The translations under genes and the position numbers were made by a program. This document shows, piece by piece, positions 1 to 10,223 of a stretch of DNA of 64,000 nucleotides; positions within the stretch are counted from its first letter, which is position 1, and every line of letters starts with the position of its first letter. Source of the stretch: Pseudomonadota bacterium (GTDB taxonomy: Bacteria > Pseudomonadota > Gammaproteobacteria > Pseudomonadales > Azotimanducaceae); the NCBI GenBank assembly GCA_027624035.1, contig JAQBUI010000005.1, forward strand, positions 46,661-110,660, given 5' to 3'. A model generated the notes under the pieces. The model was not told the origin of the DNA, made no database searches, and was given only the letters and a program-made list of their open reading frames with translations.

Positions 1-343
1 ACCAGAGCATCAGTATGACTGACCCGGCATTGATCGCCCGTTCATGGCTCACGAACCAGACCAGAGCCAGCAGACTGGTCACTGCCATCAATATGGCCAG
101 CCAGGTCTGTCGTCGTTCCTGACCCGACCGGTCAATCAGGCGGCGGTAGGCACTCTCTATCGCCCCATCAGAGACAGATTGACGGGCATGATCAAACAGC
201 GCCGCAGTGACTGCCGCCGTCGAGGCATATTGGGTGCATTCACTACAGGTCCTGACGTGTTCTGCCAAAGCCTCGTGTTCGTCATTGCTGGCGCGGCCCG
301 GGTGGTCGATGAAGGCTCTGAAATATTCGCAGGTGTTCCCCAT
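1..343 (-). CDS. Putative anti-sigma factor-like zinc-finger membrane protein (C-terminus beyond window edge)
   Basis: Manual reverse-strand translation from ATG at 343: MGNTCEYFRAFIDHPGRASNDEHEALAEHVRTCSECTQYA...TWLAILMAVTSLLALVWFV; H-x3-C-x2-C motif (HVRTCSEC) plus one TM helix; open to the edge. Confidence 0.6.
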   Translation of the reverse strand, partial: MGNTCEYFRAFIDHPGRASNDEHEALAEHVRTCSECTQYASTAAVTAALFDHARQSVSDGAIESAYRRLIDRSGQERRQTWLAILMAVTSLLALVWFVSHERAINAGSVILMLW

Positions 344-550
344 GGTGGCACTCTCATGAAGTGGTATTCACTGAGTTAGTGTCAGGGAATACAGAAACCT
401 TCACTTTCCTGGCGAATCTTTTGATGGGCGTACTCGTACTACAATGTCGACTGTACTATTGACGACTCCACTGCGACAGTTCGACCAGCGGTCAGGTCAC
501 GTCTATGCGTGACGTCATCGCACACAGCCAGTCGCACCGCACTTTAACCT

Positions 551-815
551 TTCACAAAAGTTTCGGTCCTGCACTGTGCGAGTCCGTGATGCTTGCCAGC
601 ACGACGATGGTGTGCCTGACACGGACATGCTCATCGTTTTCGTGGACCTTCTGGCCGCACGCCGTGCCGTCCGGAAAACTTCCCTGCATGACTACGGCGC
701 GACAACCCGGTCACGCTCAGGGCTGCTTGGTGGGCTTTCTGGCCGCACGCCGTGCCGTCCGGAAAACTTCCCGGCATGACTACGGCGTGCCAACCGGGCG
801 CCGCTCGGGGCTGCC
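551..815 (-). repeat. Three tandem copies of a ~86-bp repeat (family R86), inverted relative to the 22164-22504 array
   Basis: TTCTGGCCGCACGCCGTGCCGTCCGGAAAACTTCCC(T/G)GCATGACTACGGCG at 649-699 and 737-787 (period 88); a diverged copy 551-637 ends CTTTCACAAAAGTTTC, matching the GAAACTTTTGTGAAAG end. Confidence 0.75.
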
Positions 816-869
816 AATCGACGGTGTGATCACGGAAGGGGCGTTAATCAGACGTCCCTATCTGCCAGT

Positions 870-2354
870 TTATGCTCTGCTGGTACGGACGCGACTCCCG
901 GAGGGGCTCCGGCCGCCGGCGCGATGACCGGAATCGTTGCCGCGAATGTTCGCGCGTCCAGCGTTGCCGTTGTTTCGATTGTCTGAATGGCCACTGTATC
1001 GGTTTCCTGCAGAGGTGTTGCCGATGTTGTCAGGCCGACTGTCGGAGCGGTTGTCACCACCATTGCCAGCGCGATTGCCAGAGGCGCTGTTCCCATTGCC
1101 GCCTCGCCCGCCGGAGCGACGGTTTCGAGCGCCCCTGCCGTTTTCCATGCGGGTCACGCCGCCTGCCGAGGAACGTCGTCGGTTGTTCTGACCACCGGAC
1201 GGCGGGCTCACCGTCGACAGTTGCTGGGTGGGCTCGAAGCCTTCGACTTCTTCACGTCGAATGCTTTTCTTGATCAACCTCTCGATGTCCCGGAGTTGTT
1301 TGATCTCGTCAGCACAGACCAGTGAGAACGCAACGCCCTCGCTGCCCGCTCGACCGGTCCGGCCGATGCGGTGTACATAGTCTTCCGGGACATGTGGCAG
1401 GTCGTAGTTCACCACATGGGGTAACTCGATAATGTCAATGCCCCGGGCTGCAATATCGGTTGCCACGAGTACATCGACTTCACCGCGCTTGAATTCAGCC
1501 AGAGCTCGCGTGCGCTGAGGCTGGCTCTTGTTGCCGTGAATGGCCAACGACTCAATGCCATCTTTGGTCAGTTCCTTCACCAGCTTGTTGGCCCCATGCT
1601 TGGTGCGAGTGAATACCAGCACCTGAGTCCACTGGTTGGTGCGAATGAGATGGCTCAGCAGACGGGTCTTTTGAGACTTGTCCACCGCGTAAAGGTGCTG
1701 AGCGACGGTATCGGCGGCGGCGTTCTTGACTGCCACGTCGACCTCCAGTGGCTGATTGAGCATCGTCCGAGCCAGCGCCCGGATCGGGTCGGAGAACGTG
1801 GCCGAAAACAACAGCGATTGTTTTTTGGCAGGAAGTCTTGCCTGAATCCGTTTGATGTCTGGTATGAAACCCATGTCGAGCATCCGGTCCGCCTCGTCCA
1901 GCACCAGGATTTCGATGTCGTCGAAGTGGACTGCTCCCTGGCCGTGCAGGTCAAGAAGCCGCCCGGGGGTCGCAATCAGGATATCGACACCGGCGCGCAA
2001 TTGTCGAATTTGAGGGCCGATATTGACCCCTCCGAATACCACGGCAGAGCGGATTTTCAGGTGTTTGCCATAGACCAGAACACTGTCCAGGATCTGGGCA
2101 GCGAGTTCACGGGTCGGCGTGATCACCAGCACCCGTGGATTTCTGCCCCGGGTCGGGTGCGCTTCGAGTTGTTGCAGGATCGGTAGTGTAAACGCCGCCG
2201 TCTTGCCGGTACCGGTCTGGGCGGACGCCATCACATCCCGGCCGTCCAGGACCGCAGAGATGGTGCCTGATTGGACGGGTGTGGGGGTTTCGTAGCCTTT
2301 TTCTTTCACTGCACGAAGCAGCGGCTCGATGAGGCCGAGAGAATCAAAATTCAT
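870..2354 (-). CDS. rhlE: DEAD-box ATP-dependent RNA helicase (RhlE-type) with Gly/Arg/Asn-rich C-terminal tail
   Basis: [35 protein letters not shown] motifs; start assigned at MNFDSLGL. Confidence 0.9.
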   Translation of the reverse strand: MNFDSLGLIEPLLRAVKEKGYETPTPVQSGTISAVLDGRDVMASAQTGTGKTAAFTLPILQQLEAHPTRGRNPRVLVITPTRELAAQILDSVLVYGKHLKIRSAVVFGGVNIGPQIRQLRAGVDILIATPGRLLDLHGQGAVHFDDIEILVLDEADRMLDMGFIPDIKRIQARLPAKKQSLLFSATFSDPIRALARTMLNQPLEVDVAVKNAAADTVAQHLYAVDKSQKTRLLSHLIRTNQWTQVLVFTRTKHGANKLVKELTKDGIESLAIHGNKSQPQRTRALAEFKRGEVDVLVATDIAARGIDIIELPHVVNYDLPHVPEDYVHRIGRTGRAGSEGVAFSLVCADEIKQLRDIERLIKKSIRREEVEGFEPTQQLSTVSPPSGGQNNRRRSSAGGVTRMENGRGARNRRSGGRGGNGNSASGNRAGNGGDNRSDSRPDNIGNTSAGNRYSGHSDNRNNGNAGRANIRGNDSGHRAGGRSPSGSRVRTSRA

Positions 2355-2650
2355 AGTTGTCCTGTTGACGATATCGTATCGTCTGAATAGGTATTTGGCC
2401 GACCGGGCGAACCTCGACGGCAAGAAGTGCAAATGCACGATGCGGCATTTCAGAGAGGGGCTTTCTAGGAGGAGGATTCTGGCTGCTGCCGGAGATCTTC
2501 TCGTAAGGCTGGCTAAGGAACCGGTTTTTGCCGGTACTACAACTCAAGATGACGCGGCTGATCATTGATCAGGTGCGCCCATCCTAGTGGTGATTACGCT
2601 TCAATGCAAGAACAATGCAACCTTTGACAGCTGGTGGAAGCGGCGCAGGC

Positions 2651-2739
2651 TGTCATGGAAGTCACTGATGGGAGGTGTCAGCGTGAGCACGTTTCTGTAC
2701 GACCACTGCGTGCGTGAGGCGGGCACGCTCAAGGCTGCC
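2651..2739 (-). repeat. Single R86-family copy
   Basis: TCATGGAAGT...GCGTGAGCACGTTTCTGTACGACC...GGGCACGCTCAAGG matches the reverse complement of the 22251 unit. Confidence 0.6.
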
Positions 2740-2828
2740 AGGTGTCAGGCGCGATGGCAAACCAAAAGTCTCGCGCCCGATTCGGATCAATCGGGCCGCG
2801 ATCCCGGAGAGTGAGCCACAGAAGTGTC

Positions 2829-3653
2829 CTATGATTCCAGCATGGTCCTCATCCTGGCCTCGATACCAGCCTGGGTATTCGGGTGTGTAAAGACGTAGAA
2901 GCGATCATCGACAATCGCCTGAAGTACAGTGTCACCGACCTGCAACGGGTCCATGCCATCGCGCTGATATCGGGCATCCATCTGCGCCATGAATCTTGCT
3001 GTTTCCGGATGCTCGTCATCGGGTGCGAGCTCCGGTGGGCGGTTGCGGGCGCCGGTGTTGATTCGTGTCGCCGTCAGTGCTGGCAGAAGTAGCGATACAC
3101 CGATATTCGTTTGCTGGCGTTGCAGGTCCCGGGCCAGCCCCTCAGTCAGCGCCGTTACCGCATGTTTGGAGACACTGTAGATGCTGCCATCACCAGGCCA
3201 GACCCCTACGATGGACGACGTGTTGACAATATGGCCCGGTTCTCCGTGGGCGATCATGTCGGGAACGAACGCCTGCAGGCCATGAACGACGCCCTGGAAA
3301 TTGACTCCCATGACCCACTGCCAACTCTTTTGAGGCGCATTCCATATCCCGGGGGCACCACCGGTCGCCCCGCCTACTCCGGCGTTATTGCACAGGATAT
3401 GAACCTTGTCGTATCGGGCCTTTGCAGCGAGGGCGAGTTCAAACACAGAGTCCCGGTCAGAAACGTCAGTACGCACAGCGAGTACGTCGTGCCCGTCTGC
3501 AGCAAACGCCGCCTCTGTTTCGGCCAGGGCACCGGCCTCGATGTCCGCCAGCACCACCTTCATACCTGCCCTTGCAAACGCCGTGGCCATACCGCGCCCG
3601 ATGCCGCTGGCGCTACCCGTGACAACCGCGACCTGATCTTTAAAGAGGTTCAT
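2829..3653 (-). CDS. SDR family NAD(P)-dependent oxidoreductase
   Basis: N-terminal TGSASGIGRGMA, NNAG, YSVSKHAV motifs. Confidence 0.9.
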   Translation of the reverse strand: MNLFKDQVAVVTGSASGIGRGMATAFARAGMKVVLADIEAGALAETEAAFAADGHDVLAVRTDVSDRDSVFELALAAKARYDKVHILCNNAGVGGATGGAPGIWNAPQKSWQWVMGVNFQGVVHGLQAFVPDMIAHGEPGHIVNTSSIVGVWPGDGSIYSVSKHAVTALTEGLARDLQRQQTNIGVSLLLPALTATRINTGARNRPPELAPDDEHPETARFMAQMDARYQRDGMDPLQVGDTVLQAIVDDRFYVFTHPNTQAGIEARMRTMLES

Positions 3654-3732
3654 AGGGTGACGCTATCTGTCCTGGGTTCCATGATGTGTGCGACATTCTA
3701 CCCGGGTAGCTGTGACGTTTCCTGGCAGAAAT

Positions 3733-5463
3733 TCAGGCTGGTTTTCCGTCGCGGTGATGACGACCGGAGTCGCCAAAGCGCCTTGCAAACCATCTGCCAA
3801 TGGTGGTCTGGGGCTCCACTCTACCGGTCACGACATAGTCCAGTACCATCGTGTTCTGAAGGATCCAGCGCATGCTGGACTCGCTGGTACGATTCCCGGC
3901 AAACAGCAGTTGATCGCCGGTGGAAAGTGGCGTGTCCAGGTCCGGCATTGAAAAAGCGCCCCTTGAGTTTGAATGCAGTAAAGGAATGATGGGCAATGTA
4001 TGCTGGCGATCTCTGTGGTCCTTCAATAGATGATAAAGAAGGACCTTCTGATCAGCTCTCAGTCTTTCAGAGACGGCATGTGCCTCGTCGCTATTGATTC
4101 TGATGGCCCACAGGTGAGGAAGGCGATCAGGTGAGATGGTCTTCAGCCGCTGGGTCAGTTCCATGGCCCAGTCGTCGTCGTGGGACCTCGCCAGGCTGAG
4201 GAAGTCGTCCACCAGAGGATTGGTCAGCAACGTTCGGACCTTGTTCACCAGCACCTGGCTCGAGGCCATCAGCAGGTCTGCACTTGAAGCGGCAAAGATG
4301 TCGCGATTGAAGTTTTCTGTTTGTCGAAGCACCACGAAGAGGTCCGGGTTCAGTTCTCTGGCCGTGACCATGATGGACAGATTGTTGGAGTCGTCATTGG
4401 CGCCAGCAATGATGCCAACGGCAGATTCGGCACGGGCTTGCTGCAGGGTAACGGCCTCGGTACCAAGGCCGATGATGGACCCTTCCGGAAGGTCCTGGAT
4501 ACCGGTGTCAGGTTCAATGACGGTGACCTCCAGCCCGTGCCGGACCATCTCCGAGAAGACTGCCCGCCCGAAGCGACCGAAACCGCATAGAATCCACCGC
4601 CCCCGGGGTAGGACCAGCAGTTTGGACAGGGGCGCGCCGGACTCGCTGTGAAACCAGCTGCTGAGCATGTACTGGTGGGGCGAGTGGATAGCCAGGCCCA
4701 ACAATGTGGCGAAGCTGTCATAGGGGTCCACGATGTGATCGGTTCCAAAGGATGCGAGATTGGCTTCTATCTCATGGGAGTCGGCACGGCAGATCACTCG
4801 TAACGACGGGTTCAGGACCCGGGCCGCGATGGCAATGTGAAGGTTTACCGCATTGTCGTTGGTCAGCGCGACGACGGCATCACACAGTGGATGAGTGATG
4901 CCGCCGATGATGAGGTTGTGGGGCTCTCCTGCATTGGCACAGATAGCGGGCGTGAACAGGGGCGAGTCAGTTAATGTCAGGGCATCGATGCGGTCCTGAT
5001 CAATATCAATGACCGTTGCAGCCATTCTGCTGCTGCGCAGTGACCGGAGCAGCTGGCTGCCGGTGTCACCATAGCCGCACACCAGGAAGAATCGCTCGCT
5101 GAGATTCTGGACCTGGCGCGTGAACTGATATTCGGTGATGGCCCGCTTGAGTGACTCTTGCTTAAGCAGGCTGATCAGGGCGCCGATTGCGTAGATCCAT
5201 GTTGCCACCGTGATGTAGATGAAGATGAGCGCCCACATGCGCTGGGCATCGGTAAAGGGATAGGGTATTTCGCCAAAACCGATGGTGGTGCCCATAAAGG
5301 ACACGAAGTAAAAGGCATGGAAGAAGTCCATATGCCAGACGTTGCCTTGATCGTCCATGCCCGGAATGAGCGTCAGGCCGATGGTGGCAACGGCATAGAC
5401 AGTAGAGAGCAGCAGCAGCGGCGCACGCATCTGCCGCAGCAGCAGAAGGATGATGGAGTCCAT
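3733..5463 (-). CDS. Potassium channel protein with two TrkA-N/NAD-binding domains
   Basis: Pore-type segment FVSFMGTTIGFGEIPYPFTDAQR, then VCGYGDTGSQLLR and CGFGRFGRAVF Rossmann motifs. Confidence 0.85.
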   Translation of the reverse strand: MDSIILLLLRQMRAPLLLLSTVYAVATIGLTLIPGMDDQGNVWHMDFFHAFYFVSFMGTTIGFGEIPYPFTDAQRMWALIFIYITVATWIYAIGALISLLKQESLKRAITEYQFTRQVQNLSERFFLVCGYGDTGSQLLRSLRSSRMAATVIDIDQDRIDALTLTDSPLFTPAICANAGEPHNLIIGGITHPLCDAVVALTNDNAVNLHIAIAARVLNPSLRVICRADSHEIEANLASFGTDHIVDPYDSFATLLGLAIHSPHQYMLSSWFHSESGAPLSKLLVLPRGRWILCGFGRFGRAVFSEMVRHGLEVTVIEPDTGIQDLPEGSIIGLGTEAVTLQQARAESAVGIIAGANDDSNNLSIMVTARELNPDLFVVLRQTENFNRDIFAASSADLLMASSQVLVNKVRTLLTNPLVDDFLSLARSHDDDWAMELTQRLKTISPDRLPHLWAIRINSDEAHAVSERLRADQKVLLYHLLKDHRDRQHTLPIIPLLHSNSRGAFSMPDLDTPLSTGDQLLFAGNRTSESSMRWILQNTMVLDYVVTGRVEPQTTIGRWFARRFGDSGRHHRDGKPA

Positions 5464-5470
5464 CAGGCTG

Positions 5471-5854
5471 CTACCGGCGCAGAGACACGGTTTCGATAAC
5501 GAGCAACGTGACCGAGATCAGATTCGCGACCAGGGCGCCACCAGCGAGAGAAACGATACTTGCCATCACGGTTGGTGTTAGCCCGGTCCCCTCAACGTAC
5601 TCGGCATAGCCCCACACGGCAGAGGCCGCAACCAGTTGAATGACCGCTACGAGACTGGTGGCGAGCAGCACTGCCCCCATGTGAGAGCGGTCACCAAATT
5701 TCAGAATGGTCGCGACCGCGTTAACGAAGATGGCAGCATAGAGTTCATAGACGTGATGATGGGCCGGTGTCTCGATGTCCCCGATGAAGAACCCGAAATT
5801 GAGCGTTAACGCCAGTATGATGGTGAAGGCAAAGACTACTTTCTCCAGATTCAT
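5471..5854 (-). CDS. DUF6394-type small integral membrane protein
   Basis: 127 aa, four hydrophobic segments; directly upstream of the K+ channel gene on the same strand. Confidence 0.65.
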   Translation of the reverse strand: MNLEKVVFAFTIILALTLNFGFFIGDIETPAHHHVYELYAAIFVNAVATILKFGDRSHMGAVLLATSLVAVIQLVAASAVWGYAEYVEGTGLTPTVMASIVSLAGGALVANLISVTLLVIETVSLRR

Positions 5855-6083
5855 CGATGAGCTTCCTCTGATTCAGTTCGGGCAGGTCAAACTATACTGC
5901 ATCATTCGAGGTCCGACATGATCGATTGCCCCACGATTATTCGTTGATGTCGGGCTGACGACTCTCCCTTGCGTCAATCCGGAGAATACCGTGAACTGCC
6001 TCGCCGCGACGAAGCTTCTGGGTTCCGGTACATTTGGAATAAGATGTGGTCTGTGCTCTTTGACAATCACCATTGGGGGAATC

Positions 6084-6598
6084 ATGGCTGAAGAATCAAG
6101 TTCGGTATTTGCATTTGCTCTGAAGTACGGCGTCATTGGCGGCGCGCTGTCCGCGGTCGTTACACTTGGATCGTTTGTTGTGGGCATGTCGGAATCCCCT
6201 GTCGGCGGGATTGCCATCTATGTCATCCTGCTGGTAGTCCTGATCTGGGGGCAGATCGGCTATCGGCTCCGCCCCCTGTGGAGTACGGCGAGGCGTTTGT
6301 GGTGGGTTTTGTGATTATTCTGTACTTCGTAGTCATCGGCACCCTTTACAATCTGATCCACTGGAACTTCATCGACCCGGGCATCATGGAGCGTACACTC
6401 GCTGCTGCTGAGGCTGCCATGCGGGGCCAGGGAATACCAGAGGAGCAGATGCAGCAGGCCATGGGCGTTCAGAAAATGATGATTGGCCCCGTGGCAACGC
6501 CATTGATCGGCCTCGTGACCCTGACCATCATGGGTGCGATTCTCTGCCTTATCACCTCTATCTTCATACGAAAGAAGAAGCCTGCCGAAGGCGCTTGA
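6084..6598 (+). pseudogene. DUF4199-type membrane protein gene interrupted by a frameshift at a C5 run (~6272-6276)
   Basis: MAEESSSVFAFALKYGVIGG...IWGQIGYRLRP in one frame, VEYGEAFVVGFVIILYFVVIGTLYNLI...FIRKKKPAEGA in another; adding one C joins them as RLRPPVEYGEAF. Confidence 0.65.
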
Positions 6599-6660
6599 TG
6601 GAGAGCTCACAGGCGAGGCCTCGCTGCCTCTCCGGTCAGGCCAGATGCACCGGCCGCCTG

Positions 6661-6709
6661 GGGAACCTCTTGTTGAGGTCTTTTTCCGTTCACATGATCG
6701 GAGCTTCCC
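6661..6709. repeat. Internally deleted copy of the MITE-like element M143
   Basis: GGGAACCTCTTGTTGAGGTCTTTTTCCG...TGATCGGAGCTTCCC keeps both ends of the 13038-13180 element. Confidence 0.55.
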
Positions 6710-6712
6710 TCC

Positions 6713-7963
6713 CTAATATAAGGAACGGGTGTCGCCCAGTGATGCCCTCAGTTCCTCGGTGAGTTCTGCATCCGTGGTAATGGCATGTCGTCCCATGGGC
6801 CCCGCAATGTAGTGGATCATGAGGCGGCGCAGTTCATCGCGCTCCCTCGTCGTCAGGTCCTGATAGGCCTCACATTTCTTGAATGACTTGTACGAGGCGC
6901 TGGTGTCCATGAACGGAAGCATGTACCCGGGAATCATGGCCTGGAGCATGGCCGAGCGACGCTTGTCAGTCCGGTTCACGCCCGCCCGATGCCAGGTGCG
7001 TGAATCGTACAGAATGATGCTGCCACCGGGCGCTTCAACGATGTCTGCCTCCGGACCACTGTAGGGCAGACCATGCTCTGCCCGGTATCCCGGCCGGCCA
7101 TGATCAGAGCCAGTGCCCCATTCCCTTGGCGGCCCCTGATCCTTTGCATGGGACCCCAGCTTGAAGGCGGTTGCACCACCGACACTGGTAAAAGGAGAAA
7201 TGCAGACATTGCGTTGAATCCCCAGCACGGCGGGGCCGGAGGGCGTCGGGACCCGGCCGTCGACGATGGGATGCCGGTGCTTGTTGATACTGCCTGAAAT
7301 GCCCCACAGATAAGGGAAGTCCGAATGCCATCCCTGAACGTTGCGCTTGCCATCGTCCTGGCTGAGCAGGGCAAGGCTCGGGGTGTGGCCAAGGCGTACC
7401 TCATCGGTCTGCATATACTGGCGCATGAGCCAGAGAGAGACGGGTTCGGCCGCCGTTCGGGCCATGGCTGAGCTCTGGTTGAAGGGTGGCTGACTGCTGT
7501 CGTATTCACGTCCGGCGTGGCGGTCAGTACAGGACACCCGCTCCAGTTCTTCGAGGACATCATCCGCGAGGATGCTGGTCAGGCAGACCCAGCCGTTAGC
7601 GCGGAAAAACTCCAGATATTCGCTGGGTCGCTTCTCCGGTCCGTGCCCCAGCTTAAAGCAAGCAGCGTCGCCTGGCTCGCCATTGCCATCAATGGACTGG
7701 TTGCCGAACCGCAGACTTACACCGCCATTCCCATCGTCGGTCAGGTGCAGCTGGAGGTCACGGCTGCCGTGTTTGATCGTTCCCTGGTTCGGCTGATACC
7801 AGATCGCCAGATCGTCGGCTGTACTGCTGGTGCCGAGCCCATCACCCTGGGGCACCAGGAAATTTCCGTCTGGCGCGACCAGATACGCATAATGAGATGA
7901 CGGCACATCGACCTTGACGATGCGCTCCTGGAACTGTGATTCACTGCTGAGTTGTGCAGACAT
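6713..7963 (-). CDS. Phytanoyl-CoA dioxygenase (PhyH) family protein
   Basis: 416 aa; HSDFPYLW Fe-binding region, C-terminal GGSIILYDSRTWHRAGVN. Confidence 0.8.
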   Translation of the reverse strand: MSAQLSSESQFQERIVKVDVPSSHYAYLVAPDGNFLVPQGDGLGTSSTADDLAIWYQPNQGTIKHGSRDLQLHLTDDGNGGVSLRFGNQSIDGNGEPGDAACFKLGHGPEKRPSEYLEFFRANGWVCLTSILADDVLEELERVSCTDRHAGREYDSSQPPFNQSSAMARTAAEPVSLWLMRQYMQTDEVRLGHTPSLALLSQDDGKRNVQGWHSDFPYLWGISGSINKHRHPIVDGRVPTPSGPAVLGIQRNVCISPFTSVGGATAFKLGSHAKDQGPPREWGTGSDHGRPGYRAEHGLPYSGPEADIVEAPGGSIILYDSRTWHRAGVNRTDKRRSAMLQAMIPGYMLPFMDTSASYKSFKKCEAYQDLTTRERDELRRLMIHYIAGPMGRHAITTDAELTEELRASLGDTRSLY

Positions 7964-7965
7964 GT

Positions 7966-8311
7966 CTATTGGCTCCTGACGATGATGGGCGTGTTCGGAT
8001 TATGGGTTGCCGCAAGTATACGCTTGCGGGCTGCAGGACTGTAGGTGTGCTCCGGTGAGCAGTACATCCGGCGCATCAGTTCGAGTTGTTCCCTGCGGTC
8101 ACCAGCGGGAGGATCGGACATCCCTTTCAGGATCGAGGCCGCAGCAGCCCTGTGTTCATCGCTCTCACTGGTTCGGCGACCGGTTGGTTCAGGGCGAGGG
8201 GCGTCAAAAGGCAGACAGGTCCGGGCTGTCGAAGGCGACCAGGGCAACCATGCATATGACGCCCACCAGGCCAACGACAGCGATTGTGATGACGAGCAGT
8301 GTGTTAGTCAT
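7966..8311 (-). pseudogene. Small single-TM protein, apparently frameshifted at a T4 run near its 35th codon
   Basis: MTNTLLVITIAVVGLVGVICMVALVAFDSPDLSAF* at 8311-8204; the overlapping frame continues DAPRPEPTGRRTSESDEHRAAAASILKGM... to 7966. Removing one T fuses them. Confidence 0.4.
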
Positions 8312-8342
8312 CCTGACCGCCGAAGCGCCTGGGTTGGCACAG

Positions 8343-9311
8343 TCAGAGTGAACCGAGGAATTTCAGCAGTGCGCTGTTCACGGCTTCCGGTGCTTCCTGC
8401 TGGGTCCAGTGCCCCACTCCCGGCAGCATAATGACTTCACGGAGGTCCGTGACGGACTGCCTCATCCTGGCTTCTGCATCGCTGTTAAATGGCACGACAT
8501 CGCGTTCGCCCGCAACAAAGAGCGCAGGCTGGTTGATCTTCTTGCCCTGGAAGGTCGCAGTCAGTTCCCAGTTCCGGTTGATGTTCCGATACCAGTTGAG
8601 GCCACCCCGAAAGCCACTGCCCTCGAATGCCTTGACGTAGAAATCGATGTCGTCCGGGGTGAGCCAGGACGGCAGGTCGTTACCCGGGTCCGGCATCGCT
8701 TCCAGCATGTAGGAGGATGCCGGTGGTGCCCCTGTGGAACGGAAAGAACCACCCGATCTTTCGATTGCGCCGGACGCGCCAAACAGCATCTTGCGCATGG
8801 TCACCGGGATGTTGTGCTGGAGTTCATGCTCCGCAACACCGGGTGTTTGAAAGTAGATCTGGTAGAAGAAGCGATCACCGAACGCGGCTCGCATCGCCGT
8901 CATCGGTGCAACCGGGCCGCGGTCTCCGAACGGCACCGAAAGAGAAGCCACGGCACGGAAGATGTCGGGACGAAACAACGCCGAATTCCAGGCCACCGGA
9001 GAGCCCCAGTCATGCCCGATGATGACGGCCTGCTCTTCCCCGAGTGCAGCGACCAGGCCCACGATGTCGCCAGTCAGATGCAAAATGGTGTAGTCGCCGA
9101 TGGGTTCCGGTGCGTCGCTGCTTCCGTAGCCTCGCTGGTCCGGTGCCACCACATGGTATCCCGCATCGGCAAGTGCATGGATCTGATGGCGCCAGGAATA
9201 CCAGGACTCGGGAAAGCCATGGCACAGCACGACCAGCGGCCCCTTGCCGGCCTCCGCGATGTGCATTTGAATGCCATTGGTCTGGATGCTGCGATGCTGG
9301 ATATCCGCCAC
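8343..9311 (-). CDS. Alpha/beta hydrolase (epoxide hydrolase-like)
   Basis: LCHGFPESWYSWRHQ, GYGSSDAP, GHDWGSPVAW nucleophile elbow, C-terminal GVGHWTQQE. Confidence 0.9.
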   Translation of the reverse strand: MADIQHRSIQTNGIQMHIAEAGKGPLVVLCHGFPESWYSWRHQIHALADAGYHVVAPDQRGYGSSDAPEPIGDYTILHLTGDIVGLVAALGEEQAVIIGHDWGSPVAWNSALFRPDIFRAVASLSVPFGDRGPVAPMTAMRAAFGDRFFYQIYFQTPGVAEHELQHNIPVTMRKMLFGASGAIERSGGSFRSTGAPPASSYMLEAMPDPGNDLPSWLTPDDIDFYVKAFEGSGFRGGLNWYRNINRNWELTATFQGKKINQPALFVAGERDVVPFNSDAEARMRQSVTDLREVIMLPGVGHWTQQEAPEAVNSALLKFLGSL

Positions 9312-9542
9312 GGTGACTCCTGCTGGTGAGCTGTCGGGCTCACTGTATCGCCTTTTTTCAGGTAGGTGAAGTAGGGACTGGGGAGAAGGTTGAAGTGGTC
9401 AGTTGTCGTCGCAGGTCGGGCTGGGCTGGCTGGCGTAGCTCGATCGGTTATGATGGCGAATCGCCTTTGCCGCCATGCATATTCCGTGGCGTGTACTGAC
9501 TTTGCTGTGACCTCTCTTGTGAACCGTCTTGTGAGCTGACCT

Positions 9543-10124
9543 GTGATCGATCTGACTTCATCTCTGGGCCAACGAATCCATGTCATGGGCAACAGTTGTG
9601 CGGGCAAGAGCACCCTGGCCGCGCGCCTGGCAGGTGCATTGGACGTTCCGGTGGTTGAACTGGATGCCCTCAACTGGGAGCCCGACTGGTACGGCCTGAA
9701 TGAGCATGAGCCGGGTCGACTCATGGCGAAATTCGCGGAAGCGACCCGGGGTGATGGCTGGGTCGTTGCCGGTTCCTATACGGCGTTCTCACAAAAGGTC
9801 TTCTGGGACCGGGTGCAAACCGTGATCTGGATCGACCTGCCAATGCCGCTGCTGCTCCGTCGGGTGGTGGCACGGTCGTGGCGAAGATGGCGCCATCATG
9901 AACTGCTCTGGGGCACCAACTATGAAAAGTTCTGGCCCCAGTTCATGGTGTGGCGGAAGCAGGAATCCCTGATCTGGTGGATCGTTACCCAGCACAAGCG
10001 AAAACAGCAACAGATGCTCACCATGCAGGCGGCCCCCGAATGGTCGCACATTCGTTTCATTCGACTGGTGTCTGTCTCCGAGGTCGAGGCACTGGTACAA
10101 CTGGCCGACCCCAGGCCACTGTAA
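9543..10124 (+). CDS. P-loop adenylate kinase-like / topology modulation-type ATPase
   Basis: GTG start; HVMGNSCAGKSTLAARLA Walker A; ELDALNWEPDW; Arg-rich LID-like region. Confidence 0.75.
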   Translation: MIDLTSSLGQRIHVMGNSCAGKSTLAARLAGALDVPVVELDALNWEPDWYGLNEHEPGRLMAKFAEATRGDGWVVAGSYTAFSQKVFWDRVQTVIWIDLPMPLLLRRVVARSWRRWRHHELLWGTNYEKFWPQFMVWRKQESLIWWIVTQHKRKQQQMLTMQAAPEWSHIRFIRLVSVSEVEALVQLADPRPL

Positions 10125-10223
10125 AGCACGCGACTGCGCCACGACAGCACCCTGCGGGCTCGCGGTCGCCTGGCCTCCGAGCAATAAATCGCCGCTGGAT
10201 CTGGCTTCATCCCGTCGGCAGCG

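Noticed and set aside
505-927. Plus-strand 140-aa ORF
   Set aside because: Spans the R86 tandem repeats; its apparent internal repeats are DNA repeats, not a conserved protein.
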